Origin: Paenibacillus ottowii
GTDB lineage: Bacteria > Bacillota > Bacilli > Paenibacillales > Paenibacillaceae
Length of the DNA stretch: 64,000 nt
Reading direction: 5' to 3'
Assembly: GCF_006874425.1 (NCBI RefSeq)
Contig: NZ_VIJZ01000010.1
Location: 142,454 to 206,453, forward strand
Shown here: positions 17,449-25,854 of the stretch, one piece after another
How the letters are laid out: every line of letters starts with the position of its first letter
Position numbering within the stretch: the stretch's first letter is position 1
Notes under the pieces: generated by a model
Databases searched by the model: none
What the model was told of the DNA's origin: nothing
The model's input: the letters and a program-made list of their open reading frames with translations, nothing else
Position numbers and translations under genes: made by a program

Positions 17449-17508
17449 TCGAAACGTTTCTATTTCTGAACTCAGTTGGATTATATACGCTTTCAAAAGG
17501 AGAGTCAA
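17449..17508 (-). promoter_or_regulatory. Minus-strand promoter with LacI-type operator
   Basis: Minus-strand TTGACT (17508-17503), a 17-bp spacer and TATAAT (17485-17480). The perfect palindrome GAAACGTTTC (17451-17460) lies about 20 bp downstream of the -10. It matches the palindrome at 17644 with the same flanks (TC before, TATT after). Confidence 0.8.
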
Positions 17509-17607
17509 ATCCAATATAGGAGCTTTTATATAGGATAAATAGCGTAATAAAGATGAAACGAATGAAAAAAAGCCGCGATTCAGGAGAAATAAAATATAAT
17601 AACCCTA

Positions 17608-17656
17608 TTGAATACGGTTTCAATTTGTTCTATAATGACTATCGAAACGTTTCTAT
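17608..17656 (+). promoter_or_regulatory. Plus-strand promoter with LacI-type operator
   Basis: TTGAAT (17608-17613), a 17-bp spacer and TATAAT (17631-17636), with GAAACGTTTC at 17644-17653 over the expected transcription start. The palindrome lacks the outer TG/CA bases expected of a CcpA cre site, so the local LacI protein is the better candidate. The leader to the binding-protein gene is about 265 nt. Confidence 0.8.
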
Positions 17657-17911
17657 TGATGGGTATGGTCCTTAGGTTTTAAACATAATTATTACAACTG
17701 TATGCTTTAAATGCTATGTTTTTACGTGTACAAGGATTTTGCAGAATTTGATTTTAAACGCTCCAAAGCGCAATATATAGACGAAACAGACCATTTCGAT
17801 CTATATATTATTTATGGGAAGTTACTATTGATTTTCTGCAAAACTCTAGCATTTGAATCCGTTTTATCATATTGCATGATCAGTAAACTGATCATCTCGG
17901 GAGGAATTCGT

Positions 17912-19165
17912 ATGATGAAAAGAACGTTGGGGATCATTTTGGCAAGCACCTTGTTACTGGGAGGCGCGCTGGTAGGCTGTTCATCCAAGGATGATTCATC
18001 CGGCAAAGATGCGAATGGCAAGACCACCATCACCTTATGGGGCATGGGAGCGGAAGGAAAGCTGCTGCCTGAAATCGTAAAAGATTTTGAGAAAGAAAAT
18101 CCGGATATTCATGTTGATGTACAGGCGTTGCCGTGGGATAACGCTCACGACAAATTGCTCACAGCGGTTGCCTCAAAATCCGGCCCGGATGTTGTTCAGT
18201 TAGGTACGTCATGGGTGCCGGAATTAGCATCTGCGGGTGCATTAACAGATATCACGCCTTACATCAGCAAATACCCTGAGCTTGAATCAAAAAATTTCTT
18301 CAAGGGCGCTGTGAGTACGGCTCAATTTGAAGGTAAACCGGTCGCCGTACCTTGGTACACTGAAACGCGAGTTTTATTCTATCGTTCCGATCTATTGAAA
18401 CAAGTGGGATACAATGAAGCGCCAAAAACGTGGGAAGAACTTTCCGATGCTGCGCAAAAGCTGGCGGCTCGGGGGAAAGGCAAGTACGGTATCTCCTTTA
18501 GTGCTAAGGAGCAGTCTATGGGCTTTATGTTTGCGCTCCAGAACGGCTCCAAACTGGTTGACGAGCAGGGCAATCCGTTGTTCAACCAACCACCATTTGT
18601 AGATGCTGTAAAGTATGTGAATAGCTTTTTCCAAAATGGATCTAATGCAGTGGATATTGGAATTGACTCCGTTCAAGGTTTACAGGGCGAGGGGATCGTT
18701 CCAATGTTTATCAGCGGTCCTTTTATGATTAAAGAAATCAAGAGCAAGGCACCAGAACTGGAAGGTAAGTGGAATATAGCGGAGCTTCCTGGCAAAGTAA
18801 ACAACCTGTCCGTTTTGGGTGGAGCCAACCTTTCCATTATGAAATTCAGCAAGCACCCAGAGGAGTCGGCTAAATTCCTGGCTTACATGAGCAAACCAGA
18901 AACACAGCTGAAATGGATGGATCTATCCAGTAACTTGCCTGCGGCTACCAAATCATGGGAAGATGCCAAGCTGAAGAGTGATCCGATGCTTCTGACGATT
19001 CGCAAACAGCTGGATCATTCCGCAGCATTGCCGCAACTGGCTGCATGGGAAGAGGTTTCCCAACAATTCATCAAGAGCTTCGAGCGTATTTACCGCGGTC
19101 ATGCCGATGTACAGAAGGAAATGGATGACTTTAATCAGCAGGCTGCAAGTATTATGAAAAAATAA
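17912..19165 (+). CDS. Sugar ABC transporter substrate-binding lipoprotein
   Basis: From ATG 17912 (GGGAGGA seven bases upstream) the product is 417 residues. A lipoprotein signal ends in GALVGC (lipidated Cys near residue 22), so the protein is anchored outside the membrane. The body is a family-1 sugar-binding protein (ITLWGMGAEGKLLPEIVKDF, then VAVPWYTETRVLFYRSDLL and PETWEELSDAAQKL-like segments). It should capture beta-glucooligosaccharides for the two permeases that follow; no ATPase is encoded here, so a shared MsmX-type ATPase is expected. A longer in-frame start at 17711 has no ribosome-binding site. Confidence 0.92.
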   Translation: MMKRTLGIILASTLLLGGALVGCSSKDDSSGKDANGKTTITLWGMGAEGKLLPEIVKDFEKENPDIHVDVQALPWDNAHDKLLTAVASKSGPDVVQLGTSWVPELASAGALTDITPYISKYPELESKNFFKGAVSTAQFEGKPVAVPWYTETRVLFYRSDLLKQVGYNEAPKTWEELSDAAQKLAARGKGKYGISFSAKEQSMGFMFALQNGSKLVDEQGNPLFNQPPFVDAVKYVNSFFQNGSNAVDIGIDSVQGLQGEGIVPMFISGPFMIKEIKSKAPELEGKWNIAELPGKVNNLSVLGGANLSIMKFSKHPEESAKFLAYMSKPETQLKWMDLSSNLPAATKSWEDAKLKSDPMLLTIRKQLDHSAALPQLAAWEEVSQQFIKSFERIYRGHADVQKEMDDFNQQAASIMKK

Positions 19166-19201
19166 TGATCCGTATCTGTCATTGTCAAAGGGAGTGAAGG
19201 C

Positions 19202-20086
19202 ATGAAAGGAAGCTCGCAGAAACTTGCGCCATACTTGTTTATCGGTCCCTCCATCATCCTGCTAACGCTGTTTTCGCTATTGCCGATATTACTGGCGCTT
19301 GTGATCAGCTTCACGGATATGGATCTGTCTGGACTCGTTAATTTTGATAGCATTCGCTTTATAGGTTTGGAAAATTACACGAACGTGCTTTTGGACCCTT
19401 CTTTTTTGAAGTCGATTGGGAATACGCTATTTTTCGTCATCATCGGTGTTCCGCTAGTGCTGATATTTTCACTCAGCATTGCGATCCTGATTAACATGGG
19501 TAAATCACGTGCTTTTAAGGTATTCCGCGTCGTGTTCTATCTGCCGTCTGTAACGAATGTGGTTGCGGTCGCAGTCGTTTGGAGCTATCTGTATAATCCG
19601 ACGCTTGGATTATTCAATTACGTACTTGGTCTGGTGAACTTGGGTCCCGTCCCATGGCTGACCGATCCAACAGTAGCGAAAATTTCGCTGATTGTGTTAG
19701 CGGTTTGGCGGGGTATCGGCTTAAACATGATCATCTTTATTGCTGCTATTAAGGGGATTCCCGGCTCTTATTATGAAGCGGCCCAGCTTGACGGGGCCAA
19801 TACATGGCAGCAAATTCGTTATATTACGCTTCCGCAGCTTCGTTACGCTATTTTCTTCGTGTCCATCACGACGATGATCGGTTGGCTGCAATTTTTCGAG
19901 GAACCTTTTGTCATGACCAAAGGGAAACCGCTGGACGGCACGCTGACGGCATCCTTGTTCATTTACAATAACGGCTTCCAATTTAGTAAATTCGGGTATG
20001 CCGCGGCGGGATCGTTCATTCTGTTCTTTGCGATCATCGCGGTAACGCTGATCCAGTTCCGTTTGCAAAATAAAGCGGAGTCCTGA
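19202..20086 (+). CDS. Sugar ABC transporter permease (MalF type)
   Basis: A 294-residue inner-membrane subunit with six predicted helices and the cytoplasmic EAA loop (YEAAQLDGANTWQQIRYITLPQL, near residues 193-215) that docks the ATPase. Start at ATG 19202 with GGGAGTGAAGG upstream. It pairs with the permease that begins 18 bp downstream. Confidence 0.95.
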   Translation: MKGSSQKLAPYLFIGPSIILLTLFSLLPILLALVISFTDMDLSGLVNFDSIRFIGLENYTNVLLDPSFLKSIGNTLFFVIIGVPLVLIFSLSIAILINMGKSRAFKVFRVVFYLPSVTNVVAVAVVWSYLYNPTLGLFNYVLGLVNLGPVPWLTDPTVAKISLIVLAVWRGIGLNMIIFIAAIKGIPGSYYEAAQLDGANTWQQIRYITLPQLRYAIFFVSITTMIGWLQFFEEPFVMTKGKPLDGTLTASLFIYNNGFQFSKFGYAAAGSFILFFAIIAVTLIQFRLQNKAES

Positions 20087-20104
20087 TAGAGAGAGGTGAT
20101 GAAC

Positions 20105-20959
20105 GTGAAAACAGCTGTTCAGCAAGCCCGCGCCAATACGCGCAGTGGTGAAAAAACATTTCAATGGTTCGTGGCGATTCTCCTGACTGTGGGAGGTCTG
20201 TTGATGGTGCTGCCTTTTGCGTGGATGATTTTATCCTCCTTTAAGACAGAGGGGGAGGTGACCAAAATCCCTCCAACCATCTGGCCGGAGCATTTTACTC
20301 TGGATAATTTTAAAATCCTGTTCGATAGCATGGCGTTTGGAACCTATCTGACGAATACACTAATCATTGTTCTAGCTTCCTTCTTCGGATTATTCCTTAA
20401 CGCCATGGCAGGTTATGGTTTTGCTAAATTCCAGTTTAAGGGCAAAGGTTTCCTGTTCTATCTGGTACTGGCAACCATGATGATTCCGGGCCAAGTGACG
20501 ATGATTCCCGTCTATTTGATTCTAAACCAGATGGGGTTGACCAATTCTATGCTGGGGATTGTCCTTCCTGGATTGGTAGGCGCGTTCGCAATCTTCCTCT
20601 TCCGGCAGTTCATGTCTGATATTCCGGATGAACTGCTGGAAGCGACACGTCTGGATGGAGCAGGGGAGTTCCGCACCTTTTTACAAATCGTGCTGCCCAT
20701 TTCGACGCCAATTATTGCAGTGCAGGCCATCCTGACCTTTATCGGCGGATGGAACAGCTTCTTATGGCCGCTCATTATTGCGAACGATGAAAAGCTGTAC
20801 ACCTTGTCCGTAGGTTTGTCCCTGCTCAAGGGACAGAACGAAAGCCAATTTGCCCTGCAAATGGCGGGCTCGACCTTCATGGTCGTTCCGATCATGATCA
20901 TCTTCATTATTTTCCAAAAGTATATTATCGAGAATTATACGATTTCGGGTATTAAATAG
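20105..20959 (+). CDS. Sugar ABC transporter permease (MalG type)
   Basis: A ~284-residue inner-membrane subunit with six hydrophobic helices and an EAA loop (LLEATRLDGAGEFRTFLQIVLPI). GAGGTGAT (20093-20100) would place translation at GTG 20105; ATG 20099 is nearer but overlaps that site. It is the last gene of the plus-strand arm, followed by a strong terminator. Confidence 0.94.
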   Translation: MKTAVQQARANTRSGEKTFQWFVAILLTVGGLLMVLPFAWMILSSFKTEGEVTKIPPTIWPEHFTLDNFKILFDSMAFGTYLTNTLIIVLASFFGLFLNAMAGYGFAKFQFKGKGFLFYLVLATMMIPGQVTMIPVYLILNQMGLTNSMLGIVLPGLVGAFAIFLFRQFMSDIPDELLEATRLDGAGEFRTFLQIVLPISTPIIAVQAILTFIGGWNSFLWPLIIANDEKLYTLSVGLSLLKGQNESQFALQMAGSTFMVVPIMIIFIIFQKYIIENYTISGIK

Positions 20960-20986
20960 GGTTATAGTTTGATTAATGAACGCAAA

Positions 20987-21041
20987 AAAACGGAGGACCT
21001 CAAAGTTTAATCCAAAGAGGTCTTCCGTTTTTTTTTTGTTC
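20987..21041 (+). terminator. Terminator of the glucan transporter operon
   Basis: AACGGAGGACCTC (from about 20989) pairs with GAGGTCTTCCGTT (ending near 21030, one bulge), followed by ten T. Confidence 0.9.
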
Positions 21042-21390
21042 TTGTTTTATAGAAAAATTAAAAGGCCTGCTAGTTAACATTCATTTCCTAAAAGGCCGCA
21101 TCATTTTTTATATATGAGAACGGGAGAACGAAGATTAGAATTCAGATCTCGTGTTACGTAGGTGAATAAAAGTTCCGACCTTCAGAATCATTAAGGTTTG
21201 CATTACATTAACAACGACCAGCTTTTTCGATAAAGAAATTATACTTTTATTATATTTAATTGAATATATTTCAAAAATGATATGTTAACAAATTTTATAC
21301 AATTATTTTAAAAAAAGTATTGAAATGCAATAGAAAAATGATTATTTTGGAAAGGAAATAAAAAAATACAAAAAAATGGGGTGATTCAAA
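21042..21390 (+). promoter_or_regulatory. AT-rich upstream region of the RiPP cluster
   Basis: About 350 bp with no gene. Composition falls sharply from the preceding operon. A possible promoter is TTGAAA (21320-21325), a 17-bp spacer and TATTTT (21343-21348); the -10 is weak and the start would lie only ~35 bp before the precursor. Another TTGAAT is near 21253. GGGGTGAT at 21378-21385 is the precursor's ribosome-binding site; the ATG overlapping it (21376) is closed by a stop after two codons. Confidence 0.4.
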
Positions 21391-21546
21391 TTGTTCGATC
21401 CTATTAACCAAGCAGCTGAAGGTAGTGTTTCCCCTATGGTATGTGTTTTATGTGATACCCATGATCGTTGTGTAAATTGTGATGCTACCGATTGGTTTTG
21501 TAGCAAAGAAAGTGGCCATTGGTGTACTAATAATGATAGCGATTGA
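21391..21546 (+). CDS. RiPP precursor peptide, freyrasin-like (PapA type)
   Basis: A 51-residue peptide from a TTG start, 5 nt after GGGGTGAT; there is no in-frame ATG upstream before a stop. The leader (residues 1-17, MFDPINQAAEGSVSPMV) has no Cys. The core has Cys at 18, 21, 27, 30, 37 and 45. Five are in C-X3-D (C18-D22, C21-D25, C27-D31, C30-D34, C45-D49), two overlapping pairs plus one alone; C37 has Ser at +4 and Glu at +3. C-X3-D repeats are the modification sites of the P. polymyxa ranthipeptide freyrasin, where the PapB enzyme links Cys sulfur to the Asp beta-carbon. The gene lies 111 bp before a radical SAM/SPASM gene. Precursor identity is strong; the close relation to freyrasin is from memory. 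Confidence 0.9.
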   Translation: MFDPINQAAEGSVSPMVCVLCDTHDRCVNCDATDWFCSKESGHWCTNNDSD

Positions 21547-21593
21547 TTGAAGTAACACTCACAACGATAGCTTTTAAACACAAGGCATTCAAT

Positions 21594-21637
21594 TAGGAGG
21601 TCTGAGAACTGAATTTCTTGGGCTTCCTCCTATTTTC
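21594..21637 (+). terminator. Leaky terminator or attenuator between precursor and enzyme genes
   Basis: TAGGAGG (21594-21600) pairs with CCTCCTA (21626-21632), followed by TTTTCT. It also buries an AGGAGG that would otherwise look like a ribosome-binding site. RiPP clusters often use such a hairpin to make more precursor than enzyme transcript. Confidence 0.6.
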
Positions 21638-21657
21638 TAACTTTGAAAGGGTGATCA

Positions 21658-23082
21658 ATGGTGATTAGTGTTCCATTTAAAATGAACCCCATCAAAATCA
21701 TAGAAGAAAACGAAAATTTATACTTATATAATATAAAAACAAATGGGCTTTTTCAGATTGACGATGTCGTAGTAGATATATGTGATAGCGAAGGTAAGGA
21801 AATTGAAGAAATATATGAATTACTTAAGCATCGTTCTAGTAGAGAAGAGGTAGATAGGTTATTAGCCAGCCTAAAGGAAGCATCGGTTATATATAATAAA
21901 GATTTGTCTATTCAAGAGGGATCGGGAAGTTACAATGATGAGCAAGTAAGCTTATCATCTATAATCCTTATGCTGGTTCAAGAGTGTAATCTAAGATGCT
22001 CTTACTGTTATGGAGGAGACGGAGAATATAATGATCGAGGACGGATGGACACACAGACCGCATTAAAAGCAGTTGATTATCTGTTTAATCATTCTGGTGA
22101 GGAAGAAAAACTGAATATTTGCTTTTTTGGAGGGGAGCCACTTCTGAATTTTGAAGTTATTAAAGAAGTTGTAGCCTATACTCAGCTAAAAGAAGAAAAA
22201 TCAAATAAACGTGTTACATATAGTATGACAACGAACGGCACGTTGCTTTCCAAAGAAATTGAAAATTTTTTATTAGATCATCATGTTTCTATTCAGATAA
22301 GTCTAGATGGTGATCAAATGACGCACGATTTCAATCGATATTATCAGAACAGAAAAGGTACCTATGAAATCATTTTAAATAGAACAGAAAGTTTAAGAAA
22401 AAAAGGTGCCATAACAGCAAGAGCTACGATTTCACCAGTACAATTGGATATAACTCATACACTTACACATTTAATGGGGATTGGTATTCGCCATGTTGCG
22501 ATGTATCCTGCAGTCGAGATGCTTAGTGAGGAAGACTTTGAGAAGTATGCACAAGAATTCACCAAATTGGTTGTTCATTTTGAATCTTTGCTTCAGGCAA
22601 AAAAATATGGGGAAGCACGTCAAATTTCGAACATTCTAAAATACTTGAAGATGATTCATTCTTCTTCTAAGCGAGATTACTTTTGTGGGGCGGTCTCGCA
22701 TATGCTTGCCGTTGATGTGCATGGTAATCTCTATCCTTGTCAACGCTTTGTTAATGAAAAGGATTATTCTTTAGGGAATGTAAGGGAAGGGATGGATGTA
22801 AGAAAGAAGAGTAGCATGCTTAGTGAGATGCGTTTAGAGAAGAGAACTGTATGCGGAGAATGTTGGGCTAAGAATCTATGTGGTGGAGGTTGTCCTCAAG
22901 AAAATATGGTGCTTAGTGGTTCAATTAATGAGCCAGTGGATAAATACTGTAACTTTACTCGTAGTGCAATAATGGATTGTATGAAATTGTATTTACGATT
23001 AACTAAAGAAGACAAGAAAAACCTGTTCTCTGCTAAGCGGAAGCGAGAGCAACTATTGGAGGATGCCTCATTTGACAATTGA
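21658..23082 (+). CDS. Radical SAM/SPASM peptide-modifying enzyme (PapB-like)
   Basis: A 474-residue maturase. Residues ~1-95 form an N-terminal peptide-recognition region with a winged-helix look. The radical SAM core has CNLRCSYC (CX3CX2C, near residues 110-117) for the SAM-binding cluster, a GGEPLL motif and TTNGTLL. The C-terminal SPASM domain supplies further Cys for auxiliary clusters (DVHGNLYPCQRFV, then CGECWAKNLCGGGC and YCNF). Enzymes of this type make Cys thioethers in ranthipeptides and sactipeptides. With a C-X3-D substrate next door, Cys-to-Asp beta-carbon links are the likely product. It overlaps the ABC ATPase gene by about 10 bp, and the AT-rich codon use matches the rest of this block, unlike both flanks. 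Confidence 0.93.
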   Translation: MVISVPFKMNPIKIIEENENLYLYNIKTNGLFQIDDVVVDICDSEGKEIEEIYELLKHRSSREEVDRLLASLKEASVIYNKDLSIQEGSGSYNDEQVSLSSIILMLVQECNLRCSYCYGGDGEYNDRGRMDTQTALKAVDYLFNHSGEEEKLNICFFGGEPLLNFEVIKEVVAYTQLKEEKSNKRVTYSMTTNGTLLSKEIENFLLDHHVSIQISLDGDQMTHDFNRYYQNRKGTYEIILNRTESLRKKGAITARATISPVQLDITHTLTHLMGIGIRHVAMYPAVEMLSEEDFEKYAQEFTKLVVHFESLLQAKKYGEARQISNILKYLKMIHSSSKRDYFCGAVSHMLAVDVHGNLYPCQRFVNEKDYSLGNVREGMDVRKKSSMLSEMRLEKRTVCGECWAKNLCGGGCPQENMVLSGSINEPVDKYCNFTRSAIMDCMKLYLRLTKEDKKNLFSAKRKREQLLEDASFDN

Positions 23083-23950
23083 TATTCAAGCTTTAAGTAA
23101 GTCATATGGTTCTCACCAAGTACTTAATGAGCTTCATTTTCACATTGATAATGGTATATTCGGACTGCTCGGAGACAATGGAGCGGGTAAGACCACTTTA
23201 ATGGAAATCCTTGCCACTTTACTTAGATTCGATCGAGGAGAAGTTGAAATATTCGGACATTCTTTGAAAAAAGAACCTGATGCTATTCGTTCTTTACTAG
23301 GTTACTTGCCGCAGTATTTTGATTTTTTTCCAAATGTGACTATTTTGGAATCCATGAACTATTTTGCGGCTTTAAAAGGTATTCAAGGTAAACATCATAT
23401 TCAAGAGGAGACATCACAGCGATTAATTGAGGTGGGACTTATCGATCAAGTTGATAAGAAAATAAAACAGCTGTCTGGGGGAATGAAGCAGCGCTTAGGA
23501 ATTGCTCAAGCTATGTTAGGACAGCCTAAGTTGTTAATTGTTGATGAGCCTACGGTTGGACTGGACCCCAAAGAACGAATTGCTTTTCGAAATTTGCTTC
23601 AAAATTATGGAGAAGACAGGATTATATTGTTATCTACTCATATTGTTCCTGACGTTTCAAGCACATGTGACAAACTACTCGTTTTAAAAGAAGGCCATTG
23701 TCTGTACCAAGGGGCTATAGACGATATGATTCGAACTGTCGAGGGTAAAGTGTGGTTGGTTGATGTTGACAAGCGTCAATTGGAACAATTAAGCCAACAA
23801 GCTCGAATCACTTCCATTGTGCGGAAGGAAGGAAGAATTCAGGCTCGATTACTGTGTAACGACCCTCCAGATTGTTGTACAGAAGTCACACCCGAAACGG
23901 CTAATCTTGAGGATGCGTATCTGTACATTTCCGATCCGGAGGAGAGTTAG
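23072..23950 (+). CDS. ABC transporter ATP-binding protein of the RiPP cluster
   Basis: A ~292-residue nucleotide-binding subunit with Walker A GDNGAGKTT, signature LSGGMKQR, Walker B LLIVDEPTVGLD and switch LLSTHIV. The C-terminal ~70 residues form an extra domain seen in many peptide-immunity ATPases. GGAGG at 23058-23062 directly abuts the ATG at 23063, so the in-frame TTG at 23072 has the better spacing. It should energise the two following membrane proteins, for export of the peptide or self-protection. Confidence 0.9.
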   Translation: MTIDIQALSKSYGSHQVLNELHFHIDNGIFGLLGDNGAGKTTLMEILATLLRFDRGEVEIFGHSLKKEPDAIRSLLGYLPQYFDFFPNVTILESMNYFAALKGIQGKHHIQEETSQRLIEVGLIDQVDKKIKQLSGGMKQRLGIAQAMLGQPKLLIVDEPTVGLDPKERIAFRNLLQNYGEDRIILLSTHIVPDVSSTCDKLLVLKEGHCLYQGAIDDMIRTVEGKVWLVDVDKRQLEQLSQQARITSIVRKEGRIQARLLCNDPPDCCTEVTPETANLEDAYLYISDPEES

Positions 23951-23954
23951 CAGA

Positions 23955-24644
23955 ATGGGACAAGTAATCAGAGCCCTAGTTCAATTTGAAGTTTTGCTTA
24001 TGAAGAAAAGTGTAGTTTTTTTTATAGCACTAACGTTCTCTTGTTTTTTAATTCCTTTATTTTTATATCTAGGAGCAGGGAATAAGAATAACGCGTTATG
24101 GATATTTTTGCATCATGGACAAATGTTCTTTACCATATTACTAATGCCGTTAATGTATTCTGTTCTTTATGATGGCGAGAAGCAAAAAATGATTTCTTCT
24201 GTTATTATGCCTAAATTGCCTAAAGGAGCCCAATATTTTTATTGTAAGAGTTGTGTATTATGGGGAGTGGTTTGCTTATTTCAATTTGTCGCTTTATCTA
24301 TATTTTGTATGGTTTATTGGACGACTCATGGTAAGGCTCCATTCTTGATACTGCTTCATCTAACAGTAGCAGGTGTAGCAACTATGGGATATTCTGTTCA
24401 AATTACCGCCATATTGAACTTGCTCTTACGTAAACAACTGTATGTGAACATTGTAATGATCGTTTACCTTTTAATCAGTATTACTATCAACTTGCCTTAC
24501 ATTTCAATCTGGTTTAATCCAGATTGGATTATTTCCAATTTCTTCACACAGTCGTTTGCTTTTGGGCGAGTATTCCTATTTTTGCTTATGTGGGTATTGA
24601 TGAAAGTCAGTAATCATCTATGGATGGCGAGGGTACAAGAATGA
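23955..24644 (+). CDS. ABC transporter membrane subunit of the RiPP cluster
   Basis: A 229-residue membrane protein from ATG 23955 (GAGGAGAG nine bases upstream). Six hydrophobic stretches are visible (about residues 20-40, 52-68, 98-120, 128-148, 158-178, 195-215). ABC2-like organisation with no catalytic motif. It is 4 bp after the ATPase gene and overlaps the next gene as ATGA, so the three genes are translationally coupled. I do not recognise a closer family. Confidence 0.8.
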   Translation: MGQVIRALVQFEVLLMKKSVVFFIALTFSCFLIPLFLYLGAGNKNNALWIFLHHGQMFFTILLMPLMYSVLYDGEKQKMISSVIMPKLPKGAQYFYCKSCVLWGVVCLFQFVALSIFCMVYWTTHGKAPFLILLHLTVAGVATMGYSVQITAILNLLLRKQLYVNIVMIVYLLISITINLPYISIWFNPDWIISNFFTQSFAFGRVFLFLLMWVLMKVSNHLWMARVQE

Positions 24645-25786
24645 ATGGAATTATAGTTCGTTTCTGGCTACAGCTTTTACTTCGAAGAGAACAAGCAGTA
24701 ACCTTGCTCGTTTCCTTTAGTGTGGTTCTTTTATTCAATTTAATAATGAATGAAGGTATTGCAATAACTTATAGTGTCAACTTGTTGTTTGTGGCTTTCT
24801 TTTCTTTACAGATTGCGAGTATACACAATCGTAATCATACAGAACCGTATATATATATTTCTGTCTTTCCTAATTATCGTCTAATCGCTTACCAGCTTTA
24901 TGTTTCTTTAATTCTTTCGTTTCCTCTCTTGCTCATGATGGTAGGACTTTTATGGAAATCATTCGCTGATGTATCATTATGGAATTTAGTTATCATTGTA
25001 TTTTTTTCTAGTGTTTTTTCATCGATGTTGGGTCTCTTCCTGGGGCAGGTAGTAAAGCATTATGGGTTGGCTTTCACTTTTCTCATTGCTTTTTACCTTC
25101 CTATAGGTTTAGTTTCCTGGTCTTTTAATGAAAAGTTACGTTACATATCTCCTGTAGTGAATATATTCAACCCCTATATGATCAACTGGCGAAATCTCTT
25201 TGGACTCTTAGGCTGTAGTTTATTATTTTACGGATTAGGCACATTGTTATCCAGTCGGCGCGGAGGCGGCAAAAAGTCTATAATCCCTTGGATTAGTACG
25301 GTCCTTGCTTGTAGTATACTGATGGGCGTATGGGGATATGAGAGGCTATTTGATGAGAATGTACAGACATCGTCGTTTCAAAAAATAACTGTGGGACAAA
25401 CACAAGTAGAGTATAAGGGGATTAGTTCGTATCAGGCTAGGCAATTTGCCACCCTTTTTGAAACGCTGTATCACGTGGCTAAAAAAAAGGAGACACACCC
25501 GATTCGCTATACCTTGGAAATCACCCGAATACACTCCATGTCATCGTTTGAGCCGAAAATAATAGTGCAAAATCATAATAAACTTCAAATCAATATTTAT
25601 TCAAATAAGCTTTTAGAGTTTAATTTCGGAATGGATTGGGCTAGTAAGTGGATTGATTTTATTTTGCCGCAATCAACTCATTTGTCCAATGAGCAAGTGG
25701 ACGCATTTAGACGCGTCAAAAGTGATATTGTTGTGGAAGTTCGCAGAAAAAATCCCGGAAATGTCTATACAATTCAGGGAGACTGA
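24641..25786 (+). CDS. Membrane protein with C-terminal soluble domain, third part of the ABC module
   Basis: A 381-residue protein from ATG 24641 (ATGA overlap; GAGGG seven bases upstream). About six transmembrane segments fill residues ~10-215, ending SSRRGGGKK. One more segment (WISTVLACSILMGVWGY) follows, then a ~140-residue hydrophilic domain probably outside the membrane (TVGQTQVEYKGISSYQARQF onward). An outward soluble domain on an ABC membrane subunit suggests binding of the mature peptide, as in export or immunity; this is inference. Confidence 0.75.
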   Translation: MNGIIVRFWLQLLLRREQAVTLLVSFSVVLLFNLIMNEGIAITYSVNLLFVAFFSLQIASIHNRNHTEPYIYISVFPNYRLIAYQLYVSLILSFPLLLMMVGLLWKSFADVSLWNLVIIVFFSSVFSSMLGLFLGQVVKHYGLAFTFLIAFYLPIGLVSWSFNEKLRYISPVVNIFNPYMINWRNLFGLLGCSLLFYGLGTLLSSRRGGGKKSIIPWISTVLACSILMGVWGYERLFDENVQTSSFQKITVGQTQVEYKGISSYQARQFATLFETLYHVAKKKETHPIRYTLEITRIHSMSSFEPKIIVQNHNKLQINIYSNKLLEFNFGMDWASKWIDFILPQSTHLSNEQVDAFRRVKSDIVVEVRRKNPGNVYTIQGD

Positions 25787-25854
25787 GAGCTAAAATAATA
25801 ACAGGTTTCGTGAAGAACCAATAATAGTGGATATAAAAGAAAGGGATGGAATGA

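Noticed and set aside
17451..17460. CcpA cre site reading of the GAAACGTTTC palindromes
   Set aside because: The outer TG and CA bases of cre are missing, and a LacI-family gene is present in the same locus.
21342..21581. 79-codon minus-strand open frame over the RiPP precursor
   Set aside because: It is antisense to the Cys-rich plus-strand peptide, which has a proper ribosome-binding site and matching cluster context.
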